Shown piece after piece: positions 17,601 to 28,074 of a stretch of DNA of 64,000 nucleotides. The DNA lies in the NCBI GenBank assembly GCA_037951105.1, contig JBAMJV010005501.1, forward strand, positions 1-64,000, written 5' to 3'. The translations under genes and the position numbers were made by a program. The DNA is from Echinarachnius parma (Eukaryota > Echinodermata > Echinoidea > Clypeasteroida > Echinarachniidae). The notes beneath the pieces are model-generated. The model was given only the letters and a program-made list of their open reading frames with translations, did no database searches and was not told the DNA's origin. Within the stretch, counting starts at the first letter, position 1. Each line of letters opens with the position of its first letter.

Positions 17601-20472
17601 TATGATCACGTTTCTCTATAATATACAAAACACTTATTGAAACACTTATTGATATTAAAGTTATAACAAATATTTTACTGCGTTTATAAACTTTTCGTTT
17701 CGTCGTCGTATTTTCAAGAACTTTTTTTTTCAATCAAAAATATTTTTTTTACGTAACAGCATTTGTGTTCAGGCAAAGATTCAGATCACACGATCGATCG
17801 CATTGCGCTGCATCACCGGCCGGGAGAGCGAGAGTTGTTTCTTCAATGAAAGCGAACGACAGTCGGCCAAACAGACGATGGTATATTTGTTTAGGAAAGC
17901 TTACACATACTTTTCATCACACAAATTACTCAAAAAACAAGACAAGTTTCCAGGGTTCTGTTCTTTTATTTCATATATAAATGTACATGTTGTTTATGTT
18001 CATGTGTTCATGTCATATTAATTATTATTAATCATGTTTGTGCTTTTAAAAAAATGGCCGCCAACCTGTCTATAGTGGCCACCTGTCTATAGCGGCCACA
18101 TGTCTATATCGGCCACTTTTCAAGTTTCCCTTGAGCGGCCGCTATAGACAGGTTTGACTGTAATTGCATGTCAATATTATCAGGAAAAATATTATTGAAT
18201 CTATACGTATAATAATTTCGTAAGTTAGAAAATGTCGATTTCCACACTGAGTCCAAAAAGTGGGGGAAACTGTATCGTTCTTTCAAGTATCTGTTCATGT
18301 AAATATTCTCTACTCATGGCTGGATTGCAAGGGTGATAGAAAAACAAGTGAATGGAGTTTGTATACTTACTGTAACATATTGTCCCTCCTTGCGCCAAGC
18401 ACCCGCCTTGAATATGAATAAGATCACAGGAACTCAGTACTATATTGCCTGAAAAGAGAAGACATCTGCGATTAAAGCAACTTAATCAAACGCATACTAT
18501 CAAATAAAACTTATCAATATGTACTGAAGTTTAACACATACGTTAACTGTTGCAAATTGCAACATAAAATGATATCGTCGTAGAAGATTATACCTTTCAT
18601 GCAGACTAGTTGACTCTGCGATAGCGATGGTGAGGCTGATGATTCCCAGTTAGCCACAACATTATTGGTTCCGGGATATCCGAGTTGCCTGCAAATTACG
18701 GCTGCTTCCTCGAATTTCAGTAAGTTACCACATGCTCCCTCCCATGCCATGGTGTCAGATCTCAGGTATTCAATCCATCCTTCATTAGGTGACTGCCCGC
18801 CTACTAGTGTCACATCTGCCAAAAAACGAACAATACAATGATCTTGTTCGATGCATCTTGAAATTGCATATTAGTATAATATGTTATGATAAATAATGCA
18901 TAATGTTATAATAATAACACTAATTATATATGTATAGGTCTTGTGAAATGCGACCTGTCGTGCCTGTTTGAATTCGCTGTCTTGAGGGCCTTTCCATTCT
19001 TCAACTTGCAGTAAGTTGAATGCCGATGGGTCGGTGTAGGGATTTTTGAATCGACTCAGCTACAAATTAACGACTGGTGTGAGCAAGTAGTCTGCTACAG
19101 AAGCCTGATCTGGGTTGTATAGCCTCTTCCAGCGGGCACTGGCAAAAGACTTTGGGGGCTTTGGGTCGTGGATTCTAGGCTCATGTTTCAACTAGTGCTC
19201 CATCATCTCCAGTGGTATCGTAGCCCCATTGTGTGCTGTGGCTGTTGTAATCGCCAATCACAATTATAGTAGTGGTAGAGGAATACGAAAACCAATGTTT
19301 GGTGGCTTGTGGGTGAAGGAAATCGTTAGCCCTTTGATTGTCAAATTCATAAATTTGATGTCGTCATTGTGGGTACAGGATGTAGATTCCGGTCTTATAT
19401 CTTAGTGAAGATAGCACATCGCAGTTCATTTATTTACACAGATGTGAAATCTGAAGTTTCTTTCCTACATATTATGGATGGGTTGTAGGAACAGTTGGCT
19501 GCACATGAAATATTTTGGCTACAATACTTTGTTATAAATAGTATTTAGTACACATACATGTAGTACATAATTATTTAATAACTATGACCTCAATGCTACA
19601 CAAAACAAGTTTGATATCATTCGTTTAAGTTAATCGTTCTCAAAACTTTAAACAATAAGATACACTGGTCTTAAATGGTTAATTTTCTTCCACATAAACC
19701 GTCTTTTATTCTAATTCAACCATGTTGATCAATTTGTTTGGCCAACAGAAAAGATTTCCATAATGTACACAATACTGTTCCATGGCTTTACAGATGAAAA
19801 TTACTCCTTTATGTATAATTATGCATTTAAAGGGTACCACCACCCAAATCTAATATTCTTATTATAGAAAGGTAACATCTTTAGTATTCCATTCCATCAA
19901 CAAGTTCACAAAAATAGGTTTTCAGAAAAAAATATATAATTGGAAAACGCATCACCATTCTAAAGCATGCGTTCATGCGGTCTGAATTGAGTAGACTACT
20001 GCGTGTGCAGCAAGCGAATCGACCGGGATTACATTGCCTACAAACGTACGCGTGAATAGCATTGGCGCACTCGCAAACCAGGAACCAGGAAATAGTAGTG
20101 GTTCCGTAAGTGATGGAAATTAATTGCTTTGTTTATGAATTACACAACCCTTTGTAAAATGTTGGGTATCTATTTGATATCACAAAACAGTACCAAAACA
20201 TATAGTAATGTGTTGTTGTTTGCCCGGTGGTCCCCTTTAACAAGTGTTTCGGGGCAAGCTTAAAGTGAACTCGATCATAGTGAAAGCTGAGAGAGGGGGA
20301 GAGAAAGAGAGAGAGAGAGAGAGAGAGGTTAAACATATACACCATCGGCCACAAGATACGGACATAGTCAATACTTACTTGTTATATCCGTATCGCCTTG
20401 ACTGCCGTCTATGAAGGAAGCAAGCAATGTTAAAATACACAAACGCCTGCCCCATTTTATTTTAGAAATCAT
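10923..20472 (-). CDS. SRCR-WSC receptor gene 2 (tail truncated by a premature stop)
   Basis: A single-pass membrane receptor read from eight exons: 20472-20379, 18815-18594, 18448-18371, 13949-13653, 13466-13416, 12739-12626, 12091-12010 and 11660-11216. The order is signal peptide, SRCR (two exons, six cysteines), WSC, short Ser/Thr/Pro stalk, transmembrane helix and cytoplasmic tail. Splice phases are 1 throughout except phase 2 into the tail exon, and all junctions keep frame. The predicted product is 460 residues. A TAG at 11218-11216 replaces a CAG of gene 3; homology to the gene 3 tail continues to 10923, with a 1-nt deletion near 11013. The gene is therefore truncated or decaying at its 3' end. 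Exon 5 has a weak acceptor and is the least certain. SRCR domains usually bind proteins or glycans and WSC domains are putative carbohydrate binders; the ligand is unknown. Confidence 0.82.
12010..12091 (-). CDS. Gene 2 exon 7: transmembrane helix
   Basis: 82 nt with a GTAG acceptor and a GTAAGT donor. It encodes GLYIGVGVGGAILV, then IIIIVLLALL, followed by the basic stop-transfer MKRR. The Gly-rich start and Ile/Leu/Val core make one membrane helix with the tail inside. Confidence 0.92.
12626..12739 (-). CDS. Gene 2 exon 6: Ser/Thr-rich stalk
   Basis: 114 nt, phase 1 at both ends. It encodes TTSTTRATSDIDSKTTGIPT and onward to SFSEMN, rich in Thr and Ser and probably O-glycosylated. The gene 3 version is 48 nt longer at its 5' end. 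Confidence 0.85.
12780..13070. repeat. Degenerate GACCGAG repeat with a G-rich run
   Basis: Repeated GACCGAGACC-like and GGTTGAG/GGCCGAG units in intron 5 of gene 2. They include GGGGGAGGGGGGAGGG at about 12880-12895, which fits a G-quadruplex pattern on the plus strand. The reading frames across it are low-complexity artefacts. Confidence 0.6.
13416..13466 (-). CDS. Gene 2 exon 5: short membrane-distal stalk (tentative)
   Basis: 51 nt, phase 1 at both ends, ending in a good TCAG/GTAATA donor. It encodes about EMTCETPTPISAPQSVS. The acceptor (TATAAGAG) has a poor pyrimidine tract. A longer read-through from the WSC exon is open but adds hydrophobic non-conserved sequence. A decayed match to this exon lies in gene 3 at about 51393-51421. 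Confidence 0.5.
13653..13949 (-). CDS. Gene 2 exon 4: WSC domain
   Basis: A 297-nt symmetric phase-1 exon holding one whole WSC module. It starts HGYEGCYRDPG, has MTIANCVSMCRNANETFIYA and GDTCCCGSEL, and ends in ACTGRNIEGCGGAMHIALF. WSC domains are eight-cysteine modules thought to bind carbohydrate. The usual CYCG is CCCG here, giving an extra cysteine; gene 3 keeps CYCG. Confidence 0.93.
14375..16830. mobile_element. 2.5-kb inverted-repeat element with AGCGGTTTCAGACTG ends
   Basis: The left end is AGCGGTTTCAGACTG and the right end CAGTCTGAAACCGCT, with CTAG flanking both sides. Sub-terminal regions are rich in AATCATGATT and TGTGATT repeats in both orientations. No transposase frame is seen. 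A second element (14811-15805) is nested inside. The whole lies in intron 3 of gene 2. Confidence 0.65.
14811..15805. mobile_element. Nested foldback element with Tc1/mariner-like TA ends
   Basis: It starts TATACTCCGCAAAAAAAGAA and ends with the inverted copy (TTCTTTTTTTGCGGAGTATA). Inversion extends over roughly 200 bp at each end; for instance CATGGTCAATTAACAATAGC has its partner near 15630. The centre has no open frame. TA flanks and ends are like Tc1/mariner elements, but the superfamily is inferred from the ends only. Confidence 0.7.
17157..17556. mobile_element. TTAA MITE, family 4 (GGGATCTAGTAAC ends)
   Basis: TTAA-bounded, starting AAAGAGACTTAGTAACATTG and ending AAAGTTACTAGATCCCTTTA. 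Fragments of the same family lie at about 8085-8204, 23670-23925, 41180-41465 and 43600-43805. Confidence 0.65.
18050..18160. repeat. End fragment of a CAGTCAAACCTGTCTATAG element
   Basis: Repeated GGCCACCTGTCTATAG units end in GACAGGTTTGACTG followed by TA. This is the same terminus as the 1.85-kb element at 55673-57524. Only one end is present here, in intron 3 of gene 2. Confidence 0.7.
18371..18448 (-). CDS. Gene 2 exon 3: end of SRCR domain
   Basis: 78 nt with a TTTTCAG acceptor and GTAAGT donor, phase 1 at both ends. It encodes LSSCDLIHIQGGCLAQGGTI then CY, the last three cysteines of the SRCR fold. It is too short to appear as an open frame on its own. Confidence 0.88.
18594..18815 (-). 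CDS. Gene 2 exon 2: first part of SRCR domain
   Basis: 222 nt, phase 1 at both ends, the same length as in gene 3. It encodes VTLVGGQSPNEGWIEYLRSD, WEGACG, AAVICRQLGYPGTNNVV and LVCMK, with three cysteines. Confidence 0.93.
18960..19400 (-). mobile_element. Degenerate LINE endonuclease fragment
   Basis: On the minus strand, translated pieces in more than one frame resemble the APE-type endonuclease of non-LTR retrotransposons: IVIGDYNSHSTQWGYD followed by TTGDDGALVE, and farther on DPKPPKSFASARWKRLYNPD. The GD(Y/F)NSH and WGY motifs are diagnostic. Several stops and shifts separate the pieces, so it is an old dead copy in intron 1 of gene 2. Confidence 0.6.
19827..20240. mobile_element. TTAA MITE, family 6 (GGGTACCACC ends)
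   Basis: TTAA-bounded, starting TTAAAGGGTACCACCACCC and ending CGGTGGTCCCCTTTAA. No open frame. It sits in intron 1 of gene 2, next to a (GA)n run at about 20290-20326. Confidence 0.65.
20379..20472 (-). CDS. Gene 2 exon 1: signal peptide
   Basis: It starts MISKIKWGRRLCILTLLASF and runs through IDGSQGDTDIT. The basic N-terminus followed by a hydrophobic core fits a secretion signal. It ends in phase 1 at GTAAGT, like exon 1 of genes 1 and 3. The N-terminus differs from their MECRTSV start, but the TLL.FIDxS segment is shared. Confidence 0.85.
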
Positions 20473-22204
20473 GATATTTGTTGGTAAGCTATGTATTAGA
20501 AAATGAAGTTCAATTTCCAACGTGCATAAACTGTCAGGAACTCAGGATCTACACAGAAACGGAACTATGGCTTATCCTCTTGCAAATAACATTTTCATAA
20601 TACAGAAGAATTGTATTCCTTTCCGCGTTTCAACTTGTATGAGTCGTAATAATCATAATCCTAAAGACGAGTGACATACGTCACTTTACGCAAAGTCAAA
20701 GTGTCCTCTAATTACGACGAATATACAGTATTTGTTCACATTCTGTGCTATTTTCACGGAAGAAAACAGTATAGTACGAGCCAGATGTAATGTAGATCGG
20801 ATTTCTGCCAAATACCGACCGATTCAGGTCGAAACAAATATCGAGATGAGATTTCTGGTAAGCGTTCGTTTACACTGTCCAGCTAACGTGAACACGGAAG
20901 CTGTTCCGATAATAATTCTAGATGATTCAAACATATAGAGAAACTGACCAGAAATATATTGTGATAATATTTCTAAAAAGAAACCATTTGCTGGTAAATC
21001 ACTAATGGATCATTTACATTAATTTGATTGTATTTGTCTTATAGTCGTGTAAATCGTCGGAAAACGGAGTGAGGTATGGCAGGCCAATACTGCTGAATTT
21101 AAAATTAAATCCAAAGCGTTGCATTGTCAATAACTATAGTTCCACAATGATGGCAAGATGTCTTGTCGTTATTAATAATATCCAATTTGCGACAATTCTG
21201 ATCGCAGCCACGTTTTTTGGATGTACCAATTTTGCTCAAGTGCACGCACAATTAATATGCACAACAATAGTATTTTGACGCATTTAACAATAATATAGGC
21301 CGTATTATTGATGGGCTTTGAAAGGCATGACCATAATACCGCGACGTCATTCAATACCGTCAAACTAATTCAATCGCCTTTCATACATGTCACAGGGAAA
21401 GGTTCAACTTGATTAATACTATTATAATGTACATTCTACATAAATTACAATTTTTATGTTTTGGAGATTTTATTTGTGAGTGAATTATATGAAATTATGG
21501 CCTGTACATTGAATATATACAACCTTGGAAAACAATCATTGGACCAAGCACCTTTTGACCAAATTATTAGACGTTTTACGCTATTTCATAATTTTTATAA
21601 TATTTTAAAGACAAATTAGTTAATGACATTCTATAAGGGGTAAAGTAAATGGTGTTAAAGATACCTTCCACATATTTCCTACCTTCAATTTGATTTTAAA
21701 AAACATGAATTTTATCCAAATGGTATGGATTTTGTCCATTCCTTACATGAACATTAAAGGCATGGGTTTTTACACACATTGCAAAATGTGTTGATTTGTA
21801 CTGTAAGTTGCGATTATACCATAAAAAGGTCTCCCCAGATCCTAGTGTGACGTATATTAGCACTTTGATTCTTGGCGAGAGTGGCCGAGGCATTAAACTC
21901 TATTGGAGAAGCAAATGATATTTGGATATTGACCTCCAGTGCTTTATCAGTATACCAGGATAGAGGCCATCTTCAACTGGTCTTACTTCTTTGATAATAT
22001 CAATTGACTACCACTTGGCAACTCTAATCAAGATTTCATTTACTCGTAAACAAGCCCCACAAAAAATGGTAAAACAATTTTATCATATGAGCACTACTTA
22101 CCATGCTCAGGCGATCGTAATATTAGCTACTGCGAATACACTTTGGATGTTCGTCAGGCCCTGCTTTGGGTGGAGTAGTTTGCTATGGTAACCAATCCTG
22201 AAAG
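20473..22204. other. Upstream region of gene 2 and spacer
   Basis: No gene is recognised. About 21040-21400 carries the GTCGGAAAACGGAGTGAGGT and CGCCTTTCATACATG blocks also found upstream of genes 1 and 3, so it is the diverged promoter-side duplicate. About 21530-21890 matches the sequence on both sides of the LTR element (30550-30687 and 35431-35600). The short frames here look random. Confidence 0.45.
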
Positions 22205-22470
22205 AACACAGTGTCGACCACAGTGTAAGACTGGAGCGTTTTCCCAGTGTGAAAACCAACTCACACTGCGAACACACTGTACAATTGCTGAGATACACAG
22301 TGAGAGTGCACTATGTTACACACTGTGAACGCAGAAAATTTCACACTTGTGGCGACAGTGCGCTCACATTAATTGTGTTTACAGTGTGTTCACACTGTGA
22401 GTTCGTTTTCGAACTGTGAAAATGCTCAAATTAACACTGTGGTCCACACTGTCTTCTTTCCAGAAGAGAA
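22205..22470. repeat. CACAGTGT-rich inverted repeat
   Basis: Dense CACAGTGT/ACACTGTG motifs are arranged in both orientations; AACACAGTGTCGACCACAGT on the left pairs with CTGTGGTCCACACTGTCTTC on the right. A second piece is at about 50565-50675 in gene 3 (CACAGTGTGTTCACAGTGTG). It is probably a small foldback MITE. Confidence 0.55.
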
Positions 22471-22913
22471 TATTATGTATACATACGGCGCCAAATCTGG
22501 AAATTATATTCCGAGGCGCTTTAAGCCGAGCTGTTCTTTTTATGCGCATCAAGCATTTCTCTCAATGAATTCCTTCCTGCCAGGTATGAATTTACTACAG
22601 CAAGGCATTCTGAACAAAATGAATGTAGTCGATAATTACATAGCATTACAGGCATTAAATACAGTTAATTAGTACATAAAAAGTACATAAATAGTCCCCT
22701 GTTTATTCAAAAAAATTATGAAATTGTATACCGTACCTTGCAATTGAGGAATACTTGGGATACTGTACTTTAAAATAATTACGTACGACCATGTTAACAA
22801 AACTGGCAATTCCTGTTGTAAAATTGCGCGTGCAAAAATGGCACTTAATATGTAGAATAGATTCACCTCTCTCTCCAAATATCGAATGAATGTTTTGTTT
22901 TTCATCTTTGCAG

Positions 22914-23210
22914 ATGAAAGATACTTGGGGTGTTACGTCGATAACCGGGACGATCACGTCCTCACCAGCAGGCCATGCAGTAACAACAGGTGTCGCTACA
23001 ATGACTTGACGATCGACAAGTGCCTCGATCTCTGCAGGAATGCCAGCTATGATCTCGCTGGAGTCGAGTACGGCCAGGAATGCTACTGTGGAGTTGCTGA
23101 CACGGACTACGGTCGCCTTGGCAAACTGTGAGATGCTCAATGTTACCAGCTATGTTTTGGAAACGATCAACAGAGTTGTGGCGGAGACGGGGCTATAGCC
23201 ATATTTAATC
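22914..23210 (+). pseudogene. Orphan WSC-domain exon with an in-frame stop
   Basis: The exon follows a TTTGCAG acceptor, ends in a GTATGT donor, and has the same 297-nt length and phase 1-1 as the WSC exons of genes 2 and 3, but on the opposite strand. It encodes LGCYVDNRDDHVLTS, LTIDKCLDLCRNASYDLAG, VEYGQECYCGVAD and DAQCYQLCFGNDQQSCGG. TGA at 23129-23131 interrupts it between GRLGKL and DAQC. No SRCR, stalk or membrane exon is seen on the same strand nearby, so it looks like a stranded, dead exon copied from a diverged WSC gene. Confidence 0.8.
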
Positions 23211-24135
23211 GTATGTATACTTTGATTTGATTTGATGGTGAATTATTTTGTGGGCCTATTCGGTCCGATTTCCATTTAGTTTATCCAATTATTGATTACT
23301 CTGATAAAAGTAGGGAGGGTTAGATGTAGCATACATAATTATGCAGTATAATACTAGAACTACTGAATTGAATTGAATTGAACGTGAATTACTCAAGCTA
23401 AGTGTCCCAGATGGATGAATTCATTCCAGTTAATGCACTTTTTGCCTTAATATTGACAAACATAGTTTTGTTGCATTCATCATAAGAATCATGTTGTTTT
23501 ATGTATGTAAACCCGCTACCTACTAAATATTTTGAATCCCACATACTGTAATTCATGCATGGCACATAATATGCTATCGAATGACATACACAATTAAATG
23601 GATTTCAAGCAATTAAATCTCTTCGAGTCTAGATACCAAATAATGTATTAACACCTCCGTGAAGCATACTTTAAAGGGATCTAGTACATTTGTTGACATA
23701 TGCACAAACTGACAAATGGTTAATAAAATTAGTTTTTCTGTGATGTCCACTGAGTGATGTTTATGGTAACTACCTTTCATATGACCGAGTAATGAACGAA
23801 AATTGCAAGTGATATTGCTTACTCATTTCACTGACTTTGTACACAGTTATAATTATAAAGTGAAAATCTGAAAACTTCAACGGAAGAGGATTTTGACAAT
23901 GATACTAGAAGGATCCCATGTAGTTTATGTTGATCTTCCATGCAGCTATCGGCTCAACTCCCTCGACAAATCAGATGCATGGGACTACACATACATACAA
24001 ACCATCTCAGAACGTGATTAATGTGCCATCTACGACTGAAAACACTTCGACCAACAAGTCAATAGCTTCGTAAATTCTGGGTAAAGATGGTTCGTACCCT
24101 CCTCGTAATAAACAATACGACTTTATACCTGCTTG
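23211..24135. other. Spacer with a TTAA-family fragment
   Basis: No gene is seen. About 23670-23925 resembles TTAA family 4 (AAAGGGATCTAGTAC at the left, ACTAGAAGGATCCC at the right). Confidence 0.4.
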
Positions 24136-25460
24136 TTAAAGGGATAGTACTTTTCTGGTCAAACTGAATTTTTGTAACCGAAACCTGCACCATAACATTA
24201 CAAACTACCGTAAATACCGGCGCAATCGCCGCATCCGCGTAAACGCCGCATGCCGACTTTGGGCATTGAAATTGAAAAAAATAAAAATGTGGGAGAAAAG
24301 TGCGCTAGGAAAACTGGCGACAAAAAAAACGGGAATAACGGCGGGAAACCAGCAAATCGGCTGGGAAAATGTGCCATATTTTTGCATGAAATCGGCGGCG
24401 CGTGAAATTTATCGCTCGCCAGCAAGCGCGCTATATATTTTCTAAACACTTTCTTGTTACTTGCGCTTGCAAAAATATCCGCCCAAATAATCTTGACAAA
24501 ACTGCCACTATACTATGGTAGCACTGTATGCTACCGTAGCTTACCATCTCGATCAAAATGTCCAAACCTAACCCTGCTGTACTGCACTGTACTACAGAGA
24601 ACCGGGTACTGTGACATGTACGTACGTGCGTACAAATGCAATGCATTCATAACGCACGTAGCTAGATCGATGACAGCTAGGCGAGCGCGGTGCTGGCAGT
24701 GTGCATTTGTTTCGTAACTTTGAAGTTAAAAACGTAACAGATTTCGCAAATATCAGCAAAAAAAGGTGAGAAACCATTCTAGGCCAGGGTAAACGTAGAC
24801 AATTTGGCTATATAATGTTTTATCACGCAATACAATACAGTGTAATACAACCAATAGTCCCACACCTGCTGAAATGTGTTGTTTTGAGGCCAGTCAAGAG
24901 TGACATTTTGACTATCTCCGCGTACACGCCGCACCCCGACTTTGCAGGGTTTTTTCGAGGAAAAAGTATGCGGCGATTACGCCGGTATTAATAATTATAA
25001 CCTCACCATGCTCGAAAGGTATAACAAATTAAAAACGACTAAGTAAAAAGCCTGTTATCATTTAAAAATAGCTTTTAAGACACAAAAGGGAGTTTTCTAA
25101 AAATGTCTAGGTTTAAACCATTTGTTATAAAAACAAATTGTGCATGTGACGTTTTGTTGAAATCATGATTGAATATAGAGATCATCAACAACTTGTTAAA
25201 CCTCTTTTGTAAAATTTTGAAAAAGTGTAAGCATTTTACGTTGTTTTTCTTAAATCATCGAATAAGCCTGGGGCCCCAGGTTTATTCCGATCGGATATAT
25301 TTATTGATATTTCGGCTACTTCTGAACCGATTTTGATTAAATAAAGTTTATTCTGTCACTAAAATTGTATGCTCTTTCAAATTTGAAACTCAGCTTTTCA
25401 TTACCTCATAAAAAAATATTTCATGAAGCGCCCTCTATACCAAAACTGAACTACCCCTTA
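24136..25460. mobile_element. TTAA MITE, family 1, split by a second element
   Basis: The left part (24136-24207) begins TTAAAGGGATAGTACTTTTC and the right part (24991-25460) ends CAAAACTGAACTACCCCTTA. The interruption lies within CAAACTA...TAATTATAACC, where other copies read CAAACTAATAGTTATAACT continuously. The copy is old: its right TTAA is no longer intact. Confidence 0.7.
24211..24990. mobile_element. Nested element with TAATACCGGCG ends
   Basis: The ends are inverted: TAAATACCGGCGCAATCGCC on the left and GGCGATTACGCCGGTATTA on the right. Sub-terminal CGCGTAAACGCCGC and CGCGTACACGCCGC blocks repeat. It is far more GC-rich than its host. No transposase frame is recognised. Confidence 0.7.
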
Positions 25461-25579
25461 TCTATATTCTTAAACAAAGTACATATACTAACAAATAAAA
25501 TGGATTGCATGATGGAGTGCTTGATTATTGACCTACATGTACGTTATTGTTTCATATTTAGATACAAACTTTAAGAGAT

Positions 25580-25830
25580 AATACAGTTTTAGTTAAGAGG
25601 GCGCTTCAAGAAATTGTTTGTGAGATAATGAACAAAATAGTGTAATATCTCTAAAAGCACAACATTTCAATGACATGGTGAAATTTGTTTGATAAAATTC
25701 GGTTCAGAAACGACTGGAATATTCATGAATATATTTGATAGGAATAACAGTTTGGGCCCAACATGTATTCAATAATGAAAACAAAAATGTATATATCATA
25801 CACTTGTTTGAAGGAAAAAACAACAGAGTG
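25580..25830. mobile_element. Fragment of a family 1-like MITE
   Basis: The inner motifs GAGGGCGCTTCAAGAAATTG, GAGATAATGAA, GAAACGACTGGAATATTC and GGGCCCA match family 1 in order, but clear termini are missing. Confidence 0.5.
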
Positions 25831-25863
25831 GCCTAACAAAATAGTGTATGACGGACTCTCTAT

Positions 25864-26483
25864 TTAAAGGGACAGGCCCTCTATTACAAAACGTCTGAAC
25901 AGTTTCCAGTTGACGGATGGGGATGAATGTAACACACACACAACAAATCAGATCGAACAGCCCTGTAATTTGGATTCTACGAATGAAAAACGAATGCGTC
26001 CCTCCATCAAACTATATATCGGTCAATAAAGGAGTTTAACTGATTTAGCATAATATTACAACAATATTGTACTTTTTCTTGTAAAGGTATTGTGAAACCG
26101 ACATTTGTAAAGGTATGTCACGGAAAAAGATCTCAAAAATGAAGAATATATAATTATGTAGTCAGTTTAAGCGAGGTTTGGTTATTTTGTTTAGTATTCG
26201 CTTATGCCGTTGTTATTTGTGCGCGGGTCACGTAGGGGTCACGCATAGCAATGTGGTACTCCGTGGAATCAGTGTGCGAACTTTCTCACCGGGTGAATAC
26301 ACGTATAATGCACAATTAAACGTTGGACGACGGTTTATTAGTTTTAGGTCTATAACTCCACGAAAAAGAGATTTCAAGCCCTAATTTTTTCAGGCATGCT
26401 GTTAACTGACATTTTCTTTCATATAAGACAATAACCTCGCAACTTTTGAAATTTGGCTTGCAAAAGAGGAACTGTCCCTTTAA
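25864..26483. mobile_element. TTAA MITE, family 2 (GGGACAG ends)
   Basis: TTAA-bounded; it starts AAAGGGACAGGCCCTCTATT and ends GAGGAACTGTCCCTTTAA. Other copies: 41672-42310 and 51909-52480, sharing ATTCTACGAATGAAAAACGA and AACTATATATCGGTCAATAA. It shares its right TTAA with the next element, so two MITEs abut at one target. Confidence 0.82.
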
Positions 26484-27003
26484 AGGGATAGTTGAGTTTT
26501 GGTATAGAGGGCGCTACACAATTGTTTTGTTGTTGTGAGATAATGAAAAACTGAGTGTCAAATTAGAAAGAGCATACAATTTTATTTATGACAGAATAAA
26601 TTTTATTTTATCGAAATCGGGTCAGAAATGGCTGAAATATCGATAAACATAACCATTTGTTATAATAATGGGGCCCCACGATTATTCGATAATTTTTAAC
26701 CAGCCGTTACAAAAAATAAAAAATGCTTCCTCTTATAAAACAATTTACGAGATGTTTTTAAATAGTTGTTGATTATCTCTCTATTGTCTAATTTCTATTT
26801 CAACAAAACATCACATGCACAATATTTTATTTCAAATGGTTAAAACTTTCGCTTTTTTAACCAGGAAAGCAGTGTTCTTTTTCAATGAAACTTTTACACA
26901 TCATTTGGACATATCTTACAATGATGTTGGTATACATGGTATAGGATCGATGTCTCAGATATCATTTTGGGCAATATCTTACACTTTACAGACGCACCTT
27001 TAA
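26480..27003. mobile_element. Chimeric MITE: family 1 left half joined to family 3 right half
   Basis: The left part (26480 to about 26845) starts TTAAAGGGATAGTTGAGTTT and follows family 1 through GGGGCCCC and AACATCACATGCACAATA. From about 26860 it switches to family 3 (ACCAGGAAAGCAGTGTTC, then ATTTTGGGCAATATCTTACA) and ends GACGCACCTTTAA. The two ends are therefore not inverted copies of each other. Confidence 0.75.
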
Positions 27004-28074
27004 TAATTATATGAACCACACATCATATTCATTTTCAAACTTTAAACTATAATAATTCAAAAGAACGAAATAACAGAAATCGCAATAATGTAAATTTAAT
27101 TAACTTTATGATGTGTAAATCTATTGTAAAAGCAGAAAAGAATTTGTAGTGATGTATTCCGTTGATAAAAACCATATTATTATGGTTTATATAAACATTT
27201 CAATTACACTATGTTCATACAGCCGTATACATGGTATAAGTGGCTAATTACACTAGGTTCATACAGCCTACGACGGGTACAGTAGGCAGAGGATCCATCA
27301 TTCATTCAATCATCGCCATGTGTAAGCGCAGGTGAGAGTTCTATCCACTAATAATCTCTTATGATATGATTATTTTATAATTCCTAGTAACTTAATATGT
27401 TTTGCTACGCAAGGAAATACAACATGTGCATATGTATAATCGTTGTGTATGCTTTGTAAAAATGTTGTTTGTGTATATTACTTCTTGTGAATAATTTGTA
27501 CCATTATTGTTGGAAATGGAAAACAAAATTTAAATAAATTATTACTTAACCCTTGTTTACCCCCCCCCCCCCCCCCTCCCCCACACACACACCTTCTCCG
27601 TCTTTGAGTATTTCCTTTGCAGCCTCACACTATGTTGAGAGAGGGCGCAATCCCGGTTATCTCTGTGGTGTCACACATATGCCCTGTTGCAAAACAAAAA
27701 GAGTTGCAAGGCATAACATATGCACATTTGAACCAAGCAGATTTGCGCATTTACTCACGTGATCTGACATGTAATTAATAGCAACTTAACGATCGACTGC
27801 AGCTCTTTCTGCGACGGGGCCCTTTCAATAACTCCCATCGACTTGCACACTGAGATCCGCTATTTCAAAGTGGCACAAACTTTATATATTTGTATTAAAA
27901 CAAATATATGTTGTATATACAGTATGTTGGTCTGTCATAGTAGGTTTATCCATACAATAAACAACTCAACAGCTAATGCGTGAGAATGTTTTTAAATAGG
28001 CCGTAAATGGTGTTTACAGAATCACAGTCAGGAAAAATGTTCTTATTCATCTTCAGTTAATAGCACAAAAGTAA
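27004..28074. other. Spacer, low-complexity and repeat fragments
   Basis: No gene is seen. It holds a poly-C run with a CA tail (about 27560-27594) and one end of the 3.5-kb element family (about 27790-27823, CTTTCTGCGACGGGGCCC). Confidence 0.5.
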
